Positions 10,874-21,800 of a stretch of DNA of 64,000 bases are shown piece by piece (position 1 is the first letter of the stretch; the number at the start of each line of letters is the position of its first letter). A program made the position numbers and the translations under genes. The DNA is taken from contig NC_092521.1 in the NCBI RefSeq assembly GCF_037038585.1, forward strand, positions 148,642,605 through 148,706,604. Reading direction: 5' to 3'. The notes beneath the pieces were generated by a model that was not told where the DNA came from, made no database searches, and worked only from the letters and a program-made list of their open reading frames with translations. Origin of the DNA: Patagioenas fasciata. Taxonomy: Eukaryota > Chordata > Aves > Columbiformes > Columbidae.

Positions 10874-13800
10874 ATCTGAGAGGCCATAATCTCAGAAAAT
10901 GCTCATGTTTACTGAGTGTTTATATGCCACTTGCACGTTTTTACTATCCTCTTATTTTAGAAATTCAATCTGAATTGGTGACATGACCATACTGGCAAGC
11001 TCTTTGAAAACTTATTTATTCAGCATTATGTGAATTAAATAGATGCAACAAACTGAAATTGTGAACAAGCATCCTGAAGCTTTGTACTTGATCCCTCAAA
11101 AATGAGAACTCATATTGATTTAATGAGACTTCACTTAGTGTCATCATACAAACACTACCGTGAAATTGTTTTTTCTGATCACGTGAAATAAGACTGTCCA
11201 AAATTACTGTTGGGAGAAAGATAAGTTGACAAAGTAGTGCATGAAACATTTCTGAATCAAGCTTATGACTGGATTTTGAAAACAGTAACCTCAAAATGTT
11301 TGCATGAGCTGGCATTTTGACCTTGACAATTGACTGAGTAACAATAATAAAGATGTGTACCTTGGTATGGTTTTTCCTGAAGATGTCAACTGCTTGCCTT
11401 TGCCAAAGGTAAGAGAAATTTACATTTACTTAGAGCTTTGTTTTGAAATCTGACTCTTGGAGGTAATATCCACATACAATTCGGCATAGAACTAGATACA
11501 TTTTCTGAGATTCCCAAACTTTTCTGAGTTCTAAGGTACTCAGAGTTTGTCAGCAATACCAGTTTGTTTAGGTTCCATGAGGGAGATGAATTTCTGATTT
11601 ATCAGAAGTGCCTGAGCTCATTTTAAACACCACAACAGGTTAATTAGAAAATCAGAAGTTTTATTATACTAAAAGGAAAAGTTCTAGGTTCTTAACCACA
11701 AAACTGTAAAATAGTTAATGTAGTCCTGATTCATGTTAACTGTAAACTTCTTCCATACCTTCTCCAGTGTCATGGTTGACGTGAGGCAAACCTGGCATGT
11801 TAATATCTCCTGTTTTCACAGCTGACTTGTCTTAGAGAACCTTCTGGATTTATATTTACTTTCTGGATCATGCTTAAGCCAGAATCTTCTTCCCTTCCCT
11901 TTTCAGATCTCTTTTCCTAAGTCTATTATCTTGTAGGACTGCGCTAAGATAGCTCTTCATCAGTTATGACTAAGATAACTTAGTTTTCTCTTTCCCTGGT
12001 CAATACATTGCATAAAGTAAATACAGCAATGTTGGACATTTCCCGAGATTATCTCTGAGACTTAACATGTTCTTTAATTAGCATTAATTAAATAGCCTTT
12101 CTGCAAGTGTTAATGTTTTCAAGACTCTTAAGTGAGATATATAAGCTGTAAATACATGTTATCAAACTCTTTAATCTCTAGGTCCCTGCTAAGGTCTACA
12201 TATGGACCATATGTGACCTAGCACATATGCCAGATTTATTACTGCTAATAACAGTGGGGTTTTATCCCAAACCACCTTATCGTTCTTCATCTTTCAAAAG
12301 TATTAGATGCTTGCATCACCACGAAAAAAAGCTGTGTAAATAGGGTCATCCTGAGGTAAACATGTTAAGTATGTTGAATTGTTGCAGTTGAGTTTAAAAG
12401 AGGATGTAATAATCTCTTTCCACTGTCTAGACACTTGAAAGGGTTGTCAGGACTACAGCTACAGCTTACCAAGCATCTGCTTTTGCTCTGCAGGGAGAGC
12501 TAAATCTTTGAGATCAAAGTCTCATGATAAACACTTAGCTGGGGTGGATTTCTGACATGAAAAATCATCAAGTAAGTACTATCCTTCACTGAACTCTTGT
12601 TTACCATTTCTCATTAGGCACAAAGCCAGGCTCCATGGTGTATGCAGAAGCCACAAAGAATCACATCTGGATGTTTATGAGGCTAAGGTGTTCAAGGGTA
12701 GATTGGAATAACATGCAAATCACAGGGAAACCTTACTGTGGAGAGAAGTGGAACCTGTCAGAAAGCAGGACTTAGTGCTTGGAGCTAGTCCATTGCCTGG
12801 CAAATGGGTATACCTACCTTTCTTGTGTTTCTGAGAGACAGGAGCCACTACAGAAATCTTTTCAATTCGCAATATCCAAGTAAGGACTTCATCCGCTTTA
12901 GCTTCCAACTGTTCCTGGACAGTTCTCCCCTTCTTGAAGACTTCCCTGGCAAAGGAAGTATTGCCACAGTGACTGAAAGGAGGCACACATGCTAGATTAT
13001 ACTCTTCTTTGAAGGTATATCCCCTCCTTAAGCCTACAAGTCACAGTGGAATTTTGCAAATCTGCTGTGCATTCCTGCACACTGAATGCTTATGATGCAT
13101 TTTAAGATGCTCCATCACAACACAAGAGGAATATTCTAAGCTGATGTCTAAGACAATACAGCTTCTGAGTAACTTCATTTCTCATTTCTTTGTAGCCAGA
13201 ACAGCTGTGTACTGAAGGTGATTTAGCTCAGTTCGACAGAATCACTACTAAAATTAATGTCTCTGGCAAATGCCATTCCCTGCCTGCACAGGCTGCAGCT
13301 TCTGCGAAAGGTTTAACTGATCACGTCCCTGCTTGCCCACCCTGGTGTGGTCCTGAAATGCCCATACTGAGGATGCAGGTTGCTGACACGCTTCTGAAGC
13401 AGGCTTCAGGGTATTCACATCCTACTCCTATGTGAGGTTCTGATGGGAGAATCATTTGGGAAGCACATGCAGAGGTCATACGAGCAGAGTAAGTGAACAT
13501 CAGAAAAGACCCAGGAACAGGACTGCCTTGCAGTTAAAAGTTCATCCTCTTCTCTTTGGAATTGAGAAAGTCTCTTCTAAAGTGTTCTGTGTTAATTTGG
13601 GCCTGTAAATTCCCCTGTTTATTAAAACTGTGCAGAGGAAAATGATACAGACCTAAGCATAAACTTAAAGTCTTCAGCTAGACTGTGTCAGCTAGTAAGA
13701 CTTACTGATTAGTTTGTTGGTTGATAAAGACTCTTCAAGACTATTCCTTGAAAGTAAGCAAAATCCTCTCAACAGTTTTGCAGAAGAGATATGAGTGGAT

Positions 13801-13944
13801 ACACAAGTGCTACAAGGAAAAAACACGAAGCCTTAATACAGTAAGATGCTAATACAGCAAAATGCTCTGCTCTTTTTCAGAAAAGAGCACATGCTGTCTA
13901 ATGGGACTTTTGTGCTTGTCTAACCTGTGTAAACACCACACTGA
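10874..13944. other. Intergenic DNA, no gene seen
   Basis: AT-rich sequence without recognisable coding, RNA or repeat content. Frames at 11016-11315 and 12720-12986 (minus) show no homology that I can recognise. Confidence 0.5.
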
Positions 13945-14024
13945 GATAGATGGATGGATAGATAGACAGATAGACAGACAGACAGGCAGACAGATAGATA
14001 GATAGACAGACAGATAGATAGATG
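13945..14024 (+). repeat. GATA/GACA compound microsatellite
   Basis: Twenty tetranucleotide units run without a break in register: nine GATA, seven GACA, three GATG and one GGCA. The 80-base array is a mixed (GATA)n/(GACA)n tract, a class known from Bkm-type satellites. Two overlapping minus-strand frames through it, rich in CLSI/YLSV repeats, are artefacts of the repeat. Confidence 0.95.
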
Positions 14025-17000
14025 TCCAGAACAAAAGCAGGACTTACATATTAGATAAAGGGGACAGCTAAGCCTAGATACATGAGTCCATATGACAGGG
14101 AATAAGCCACAGTTCTGTGCTGCATAGTCCTCATATTGTAAGGAAGCCAGTTGTTCAACAGTATTATTTCTTCCAGGTGTTAATTTGAAAAAAAAAAAAA
14201 AAAAAAAACAAAAAAAACCAAACAACACCATTTATAAGCTTCATCTTAAGCATGTTGCACAGTCTTGATGCCCATAATGAACAAAACCGTGGCAATCCAA
14301 GCTACACAGGTCTTCCTGGACACAAACTGCCAGAGCAGTCTGTGGTGTGGTTTCATCTGCAGGCATCTTGGGAAAAGGCAAATGAGCAATGAGCTGAAGG
14401 AGGTGCAGCAGATTGTTATGCTGCTGTGGCCACTACACAAGAATGTACCAGCTGTTTGCAAGACTTAACTCCCAAATTTTTGCTACTGGTTGCAGCTGTC
14501 CCACTCCCCTACCCCTGTAACCATAGTTAACACCAGACACTGACCCTCTGCAGAAGCTCTGTGCCACAGCCACTCCTGTGTCAGTTGTCTCAGCTAAACA
14601 CTTGTTAAGATCATTCTACCATTAAAGTTCTCCCAGGCTTGCTGACCTAAAACCTAATCCCAAACCAATTACTTTTTGTAACACCAGTCCTAACCCTTGT
14701 CTGCCTTCCCCTGCTGTGCCCAGCAGCAGATTTTGTTCTTTGGTCTCGGCTGATTAAAAAAAGTTAACTCTACTCACAACTGTATGGGCCGTAGTAATTA
14801 CTCAGGCCCTCCTACCAGCTCCAGATCATGAGTAAGAAAGGCCTTATTGTGGAATTGCTTGGTAAACTTCTGCATATCCTAATAAAGGTTGCTTTATTGG
14901 AAAATGTGGTCAATGAAAAGATTTGTTCAAAACTTATTGGGTTTTCATTTTAGCTGTTTTTTTTTTTCCTATTCAAAAACTTTTCCCAGATTTCTTTAAA
15001 TTAACTACTTTAGTGACTACTGATACCAACATACCCACTAAGATATGTGTCCGTTCTGAATATCATTCTGTGCTGACTGCCACTGCCCTGACTGAAGCCT
15101 AGCGGATTGCTCTGGTCACTGTTCCTCTTTTTAGCCCATCCAGCCTTCCCTGTGGCCACCGATTATAAAAGGCCTGGGTGCTGTGCACATATGGCTCATC
15201 ACACAAAAGTTTGTATCCATATATATTAAAGTTTCCATCACAGAAATAGAGAAATGGCACTGGCAAAATTGCCTTTTTCTTCTTTCACTTTGATTTCCAT
15301 GCTTGCTTTATCTTCTGTGCCATACTTTAGCCTCTTTCAGTTCTCTTACAGCTTTAACTTAGCCTGCTGACCAGTGCTATAGTGAAATATGAACTTCTCT
15401 GTTAAACACAGCCCTGTCACAAGCATTCTGGGAGCCTTCTGGTTCTTTACCCATTCCTGGGTCCCATAGCTATCACTGTACTGGACATATGTCAAATAAG
15501 GGTCACAACCACAGCCTTTGCTGGAGTTGCAAGGATGGGATGTGGGACTTGGAACTCTCAGACCCTGTTTTGGGCTTTGCTGCCTTGTGGTTTTCAAAAC
15601 TGAGTAATGTCCTTGGAGCTCCTGATCACAAGTAGGCAAAGGCATTGTTTGGTGCTGCATTGCTGGTGCCTGTCTCAATGTTGTTGCAAAGGCAGATTCA
15701 TTGAAAGAATGTGTGAAGCATGTCTAGTTCAAATAATTAAACTTTAGCTGGAACATTTTGGTTTCTCTTTTTGAAAGGATGTTCCTTTTCAAAAACTATT
15801 CCATTATTTTAAAATCATTACAGAACTCAAATAGGAATCAAAACTGGTTTAGATTAAACTTTTGTTTAACCTCAAACACTATTATTTTTTCATGCTGCCT
15901 TGCTTGCTGAAATGTTTCTCCTTAATTTCTCCCCCCCTTCAAATTGCCAGTGAACCACTTTATCACTACATATGATAAATAGACTGACTCCCAGTTTCCG
16001 CATCACAAAGTGTCCACTACACCATGAATTTTAACTATCTCTTTATCCCCACAGAACCTCTCCCTAACCATAGATTGAGCCATAGGCATAAGACAGTACA
16101 TGTGAGAGGTTTGTCATACTGCTGTCCTAGAGATAAACAGAAAGTTTCACTGAACTGAGCTGCACCAGCATTAACCACACAGCAATTAGAGCTAAAGTAT
16201 GGGCATATTCTAATTAATCACAATTATGCAAAATCATGCATTTGCATATTGTACTGCATGGAGTTACAGGGAATTTGGCAGATGCCTCCTGGATGTGACA
16301 CAGCCAGGAAGGGAACGGCAGCGTTTGCCCCAGGAATTCAAGCTGAGTGGTGGACTTCAGGCTCTCCCAGCCAGGGCAACAGGGTAGGAAACAAAGGCTC
16401 ATTTAAGAGTGCAGTGCCACTTCTCTGGAAATTTCCTGGTTTTCCCTATTTAATAAGGAAGGTACCACTCCTCTTCATACTTCACATCCGAGTTCTGCAT
16501 GGCCCTTTAGTGATTCAGCTAAAACGCTGTGCTCGTCCTTTGAACGGGCAGATTCAAAGGCAGCTGCCAGCTTGGCAGAACTCTAAATTCACAGCTCTAG
16601 CACCTCTACTTTGACAATACTAAACCTAATGCCTCAGCTGAATTCCCAATAGCAATACTATTCACCTTCTTGAGCCCTAATCAGCTATCAGCAGAGCTCC
16701 AAAGGGAGGGAGGTGAAACTCAGTGGGAAACTCACTCCAGGGCATTAAAGTCTATGTGCAGCATCAGTCTGTGATACTCTTAACATCAAGCTGTGAACTA
16801 CTTACCTCATAAGGGTCACATACTCAATTTTGTCCCTGTGGGGACTAATCCTGGAAGATTAGGTATTATTTATGGCTCTAAAATTATCTAGGTCTTTTTG
16901 TCACTGCTGCTGGGAAAGTAGGTAATTTTTAGACATTGCTCAGTTACAGAAGAAAATATTGCTGGTTGTAGTCTATTTATTAATATGCAGGCACAATCCT

Positions 17001-19254
17001 TTGCAGAACAATAGCAAATGTAAGTTCACTAAACAGGAAAACTTGCTTCAGTTTGTTCCTGGAAGAGAATACAGAGGTATTCTCTTCACTCTCATGGATG
17101 CCGCAATTACCTGTCAGTTTCTTTTTCCCAAATGGAGATCCTCCCCTGACTTCCCAAATTCAAAAGCAGGTATCCTTCCATGGCAGCACTGAATGCTTAC
17201 AGGAGCGCAGCTGAGGGGTGCCTCAGCTGTACCTATCAGAGCAAAATAGATAACAGCATGTTAAAAAAAAAGACAGAGAAAAAAAATGTTAAAAACTCCA
17301 CTTTTCATAATCAGATGCAATAATCCAGAAGACATGTAGGTTGAAAAGCCTATGTTGATAGAAAAAAAAAAAAAAAAAAAAAAGACCAAGAGAAAAAAAA
17401 GGCAGATTCTTAAATTAATGTGTGAATGAGAGTGAGCACTTGCAAGGGTATGACAATGGAATACAATGAACAGGGAGAATCTTCCCACCTTTCTGTCCTG
17501 AATGATTGATGTTATAATCAGGGATACCAGAGCTATGCAAGAAGAGAAAAATATAAGGCCATATTCTTGACTGGTGAAAATGAAAGCATTCACATTGATT
17601 TCTGTGGAGCCACTACAAGTTACACCGGTGCAAAATACAACCCCGAGAGAGGTGAGATAATGTGCAAGGATGGTGAAGATAAAAGCACATAGGAGAAATG
17701 AAAACTTATCAGAGGCACTGTGCTCCAAATAACCACAGCTCATAACCTCAGGAAGCCTTCACATTTGCTCTTTCAGTTTTACTTGTGCTTTATAAATAAC
17801 AATGAATGCATCTCCAGAAATGACATGTTGTCATTAATCATTATAGGATTCATTATTAGCTTTCATCTGAGCTTTTTTCTTCAGTGCAATAAAATGTTTT
17901 GCCTGTGCTTTTACACATGATTGTACCAAGATATAGCTATGTCTCGATTATCTATTTTAATACCAGAGGGACAATGCATACAGCCTTCCTCAGAGAGCAT
18001 GGTTTGAATTTTACCATGGAGCACAGGAGGTATTGAATGCAGTGACTGTATGCTAACCTCCCAGCATGCACACTGCAAAACTGTCACACAACAGCATAAA
18101 GCATTGCAAATTAGGACTGTGGGACCTAGTCTGTTGCTAGTACTTTTATCTGCAATGGCATGCTTCAGCTGACTATTGCTAATCCTTTCCTTTCATTAGT
18201 GTACCAAGTTTTTTGTAGTCCATCTATGAAGAATATAAATCTGAAACTATTTACTTCAGTAAGACTGAGAAACAGATGGCAAATGAAAGAAAAACTGAGT
18301 TGCCCTCATTTAGGCTTTTTAAAAATATACGTGGGGTCTTGAAGTATTTTTTATTATTTATTCTAGCAACACATAAACTTTTTTCCTCAAATTATTCAAG
18401 TTTTCTGTATTTTAAGATTTATTATAACTTTATGATATGCTAATTTATGATAAAAATTACAAAAGCAGATGTAAACAGATTTTGAAAATTCTCCAGACCT
18501 TATCGTTCTTATTCTCACCTAATACTGCTGCAAACAGCTGAGAGAGAGAGAAGCAGTCCTTCTTTAAGACTTCCTCCCTACCCCTTCCAGTAAAGGCCAA
18601 AAGCTCAATAAACCTCTCAGCAACTTCAGCAAAACTTGGGGGAAATTAGGCAATCTGACCAAGTGTCAAGGGAACAAATTGGTATTCAAACAGCATGAAG
18701 AAAACTCCCTCCCCCCATTTTGTTCAAGAAACAGCAATAGTTTTAATAATAACTTGACCAAATCTGCACAAACATCTGGCATAAGCCAGATCACCTAGTA
18801 TACAGCGTGATCGTGCTCCCCAAATTCCCACAGAATTCAGTGAGGCCACAATTTCATTCCTGATGTTACTTAGCATAAGCTCTTCAGTATTGTCTTCTCC
18901 TAGAAAATAATTTCTGCAGTTACATTTTAGCAAGACCTGGACTGCTTGGTTTTGGTTTAAGGAGATGTACAAAAAGCTTGGACTACAAGGGCCTGCCACA
19001 AACTCAAATGGATAAACCTTACTCATATTAGCTTCCAGTATTCTATTTGAATATATGTTGAGAAGATTTTGCAAATTTCTGCTTATACTTCAAATATATT
19101 TCTTACAACCACAAGTGTTCTGCTTTGATTTATACATAAGCACATCAAAGATTAAAGAGCAAGACAATCACAACGGAGCTGATGAATTCTTAATCTCAGA
19201 AACAGTGGTAAATTAAGGGAAAACATCCTTGTTACTGGTGGTTCTTTTGTGATT
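14025..19254. other. Intergenic/upstream DNA, no gene seen
   Basis: Non-coding sequence with A-runs at 14188-14208 and 17362-17383. Some stretches are C-rich on the + strand (about 14.48-14.75 kb). A TATAAAAGG sequence at 15164-15172 has no other promoter evidence. The frames at 15346-15678 (minus), 16249-16614 (+) and 17261-17743 (minus, over a T-rich stretch) were examined and not supported as genes. Confidence 0.5.
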
Positions 19255-19295
19255 AAGTATTAGTTATCTGCTATGTTTGACATTCTGTAGCCCTA

Positions 19296-19341
19296 TTTAT
19301 TTGATTAACTTAATTGTCATCTTAATTAATTTAATTATTTT
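19296..19341. promoter_or_regulatory. AT-rich homeodomain-type site cluster upstream of the CpG island
   Basis: Several TAAT/ATTA cores are packed in 46 bases, including TTAATTAA at 19322-19329 and TTAATTA at 19331-19337. They lie about 0.5 kb before the CpG island. This is a classical homeodomain binding composition, but AT-rich DNA produces such clusters by chance. Function is inferred from position only. Confidence 0.3.
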
Positions 19342-19666
19342 GTAGCACGGGTTGAGAGGCTGGTGCATTCATGGATCTCTACATGGAGCTCAACTGATTA
19401 CCAGCGCCACAATTTGCTGAACCGGTAAAAGGCCACCACCCGGTCCCCACTGCCCCTTTTGCTTATCTGTGCTTGACTGATTTGCCCTCTGCTAGAGTCT
19501 GTCTCCGCGCCGTTGTTCATAGATTAATGTAGGGGATGGGATTATTCACAGTGCGTTAAATTAAGCACATAGTTTTTTGTGTGTTTTTTTTTTTTTTTGC
19601 GGGAGAGATCCCTCAATTCTTGCACTTTTGAAGTGATGACTCGTCGATTACCGAAGAGAAATAAAA

Positions 19667-19761
19667 GGGGGTGTGGGTGGGGAAGTGAGTGTGAAGAGAG
19701 GCTGGTTTCCCCAGAAGCACGGGGGGGGTGGGAGAGGGAGAAAGAAGGGGGATCTGGGGGT
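19667..19761 (+). promoter_or_regulatory. G-rich, quadruplex-prone stretch at the island edge
   Basis: The + strand has G-runs at 19667-19671 and around 19674-19682, then an eight-G run from 19721 followed by GGG, GGG, GGGGG and GGGGG up to 19761. At least four runs of three or more G with short loops fit a G-quadruplex. An ATAAAAG sequence just upstream (19661-19667) could be a degenerate TATA box. No start site can be fixed from sequence. Confidence 0.45.
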
Positions 19762-21027
19762 TGCTTTAGTTTGTCACTCCGCGAAACGGGCGCATCTCTA
19801 CAAAGCAACTTCTGAATAATCAGGTGACGGTGGGCTGGGCTCCCTCCATCCCGCGGAGCGGCGGGGCTCCAGTCGGGCACCAGGGCCATGCGTGCCGCTC
19901 GCCATCCTCTCCCCGCCCACACACCGTGCCGCTCCGCGGCCGCGCAGGGGGCGAGCATCGGCCCCAGCCTACCACGGTGCACGGGAGGTTCCAGCGCTCC
20001 GGGGCAGCGAGCCGCTCTGCGTGGGGAGCCGCGCTGCAACCGGGTTCCCGAGAAGGCAGCGTCTCCGGGAAACTCCCTGCGGCTCCCTGTTGTGGCCAAG
20101 CGGCAGCCCGCGCAGTTCAGCGCGGGCGCGGGAGCGCTCCATCGCCGTCAGTGGCTGGAAAGACGGTGCATTACCGGCGCCTGCGCCCCACCGCGCTCCT
20201 ACGAGGGGGGTGTGGGGCAGAGCGAGAGGGGAGGCAGGGACCCAGCCCAAGGCGAGCCCCCCGTCCGCCCTTGCGCAGCGGGTGGCGGCGACAGCACGGG
20301 CGCGCAAGACGGTGGTGGATGCGCTGTGGGCCAGGGGAGCGCCCGTCTCCCGCGGCTGTCCTCAGCCCCGCACTTGCACCGCTGGCCGCGGAAACCGCCC
20401 CAAAAGAGAAGGAGAACTTGTTCGTCTCCGCCTGCCTCCCCACCGCCCGCACGTCCTCTCCCGCGGCGCATCCGCCCGCCCTCCGGGTCCTGCTCCCCCC
20501 CAGGGCTCAGGGCCGACCCGCCAGCCGGCCAGCTGGAAGATTTCCCCGCTCATTTCCCTTGGAGGGGTTTTGTCGGTAGCGGTGTACCGAGGGGAGGCTC
20601 CGTCCCTAAGGCACCCTGCCTCACCCCGCGGGGGAAGGGAGCTGGGTGGGGGCAAGCCAGGAAGGGAGGATCTCAGTGGCCCTCCTGAAATCTATCACCA
20701 GGCTGCGAGGAGGGAAGAGTTTAGCACTTCGCAGGCGAGGCTGGGCTTGTTTTCCCCAGCGGTGATGCCGCTGGACTGAGAGCGGCGCGACCGTGCAAGT
20801 TGGGGGGACGGAGCTCCCTCCCTTCACCGCCCCCCAGACCTGGTCCAGCGCTTTCAGCGCCAGCGGCTTGTCCCTGTCGTCCCTGCTGTATGAGAGCTCG
20901 TCCGAGGACTGGGCGACTGGGAGCCTGCTAGGGCTACTATCCGCCGCCTCCCCCGGACTTTCCCACCCCAAACGAGGAGCGGCGCGCACCCCGCACCCCG
21001 GAGAGTTGTCTCGGCAGGCTCCGTGCT

Positions 21028-21136
21028 ATGGCGAGGCTGCGGAGAAGCAAACTAGCCGCTGGATTTCTATTACTTTTCCAGTGCCTGAGCGAGCGCTGCC
21101 AGCTCGCCGGCGGGGAGACGCCGAGGCAGAGCCGCG
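21028..21136 (+). CDS. First coding exon of an unidentified secreted or membrane protein
   Basis: ATG at 21028 has G at -3 and G at +4, a strong Kozak context. The exon encodes 36 complete residues plus one base. The N-terminus (MARLRRSK) is basic and is followed by a hydrophobic core (LAAGFLLLFQCL), then a polar stretch with two cysteines in the first 25 residues. This is the layout of a signal peptide. The exon ends at GCG|GTAAGTGAG, a consensus donor. Reading through gives a stop two codons later, so splicing is needed to continue. The intron is phase 1, common just after signal peptides in genes built of class 1-1 extracellular modules. AT-ending codons inside a CpG island (AAA, CTA, TTT, TTA) hint at coding constraint. 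I do not recognise the gene. The remaining exons appear to lie beyond the window. Confidence 0.6.
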
Positions 21137-21142
21137 GTAAGT
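21137..21142 (+). other. Splice donor of intron 1
   Basis: GTAAGT follows the exon directly and continues GAGG, a near-ideal match to U1 snRNA. No acceptor that clearly belongs to a coding exon was found in the rest of the window, which implies a first intron longer than 42 kb. Confidence 0.6.
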
Positions 21143-21800
21143 GAGGCCGGTACCTGCCGGGCGGGGCTGGTCCGGGTGCTGCCGCGGAGCCCGGGGCAGC
21201 GCGGCCGGGCCGGGAGGGGGGAGGGCCAGGGTGCCGAGCCGCCTTCCCGCAGCACCGGCGCTGCGTGGGCTCCGCCGGCAGCTCCATGGGCTGCGTACCC
21301 GGAGAGGGCAAACGCTGTTTGGGGGTTGGCTACCCCTGCTCCCGAGGGAGGCCCGGGGTGCCCCGGTCCCGGCTTCTCATCCCCGGCTTCTCCGGAAAGA
21401 GCTCTCCATTACCTCATGTTTTATTTTAATGAGAATTGGGGTTTTTCCTCTTTTCATAAATCTGGCCAACGGTTACCGTGACCCGGTGCTGTTCCCCTCC
21501 CCAGCCTCTTCGCGAGGTCCCAGGAGCCTCCTTCCCAGCCGTGTACGAGACTCCCCTGAAGGCGAAGGGCTCCATTCAAGCGCCGGGAAGGGAGGGACGA
21601 AGACACCGGCGGCCCTGGGAGCCCGAGGCAGAGAGGAGCGCCGGCCCGGGGCGCCCCGGCAACCTCCCCCCGCCCGCCCGCCCGCGGCGGGGCCCCGCTG
21701 CTCTCCCGGCAGCGAGCCGTGGAAGGGGAAGGCAAAGTTTCCCTGCAGATCCTGTCTGGGAGAGCTAGCGGGCACTCTCCTCCCCGGCGGAAGTCAGTAG

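Larger units (their letters stand above)
19800..21800. promoter_or_regulatory. CpG-island promoter
   Basis: About 2 kb of strongly GC-rich sequence with many CpG dinucleotides stands out against AT-rich DNA on both sides. It contains GC boxes, CG-rich runs and a (CCCG)n-like stretch near 21667-21690. CpG islands of this size mark promoters of vertebrate genes, and the first coding exon at 21028 lies inside it. The long open frames across 19.8-21.8 kb in all six frames reflect the low stop-codon density of GC-rich DNA. The 5' UTR start is unknown. Confidence 0.88.

Noticed and set aside
13849..14231. Two minus-strand frames with repeated Ser, Leu, Cys and Val
   Set aside because: They are translations of the GATA/GACA microsatellite and a neighbouring A-run.
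15164..15172. TATAAAAGG as a possible promoter or LTR
   Set aside because: No LTR ends, polyadenylation partner or GC-rich promoter were found around it.
15346..15678. 110-codon minus-strand frame
   Set aside because: Composition is plausible, but there is no recognised family, promoter or splice support.
16249..16614. 121-codon + strand frame
   Set aside because: No domain, no conserved motif and no transcript signal visible.
17261..17743. 160-codon minus-strand hydrophobic frame, resembling a membrane protein
   Set aside because: The Phe/Leu-rich stretches come from T-rich DNA on that strand, including the complement of the 22-base A-run. No family was recognised.
20793..21140. 115-codon + strand frame overlapping the first exon
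   Set aside because: It begins at a GTG, appears to have no internal ATG, and runs into the splice donor. It is a shadow frame of the 5' UTR and exon.
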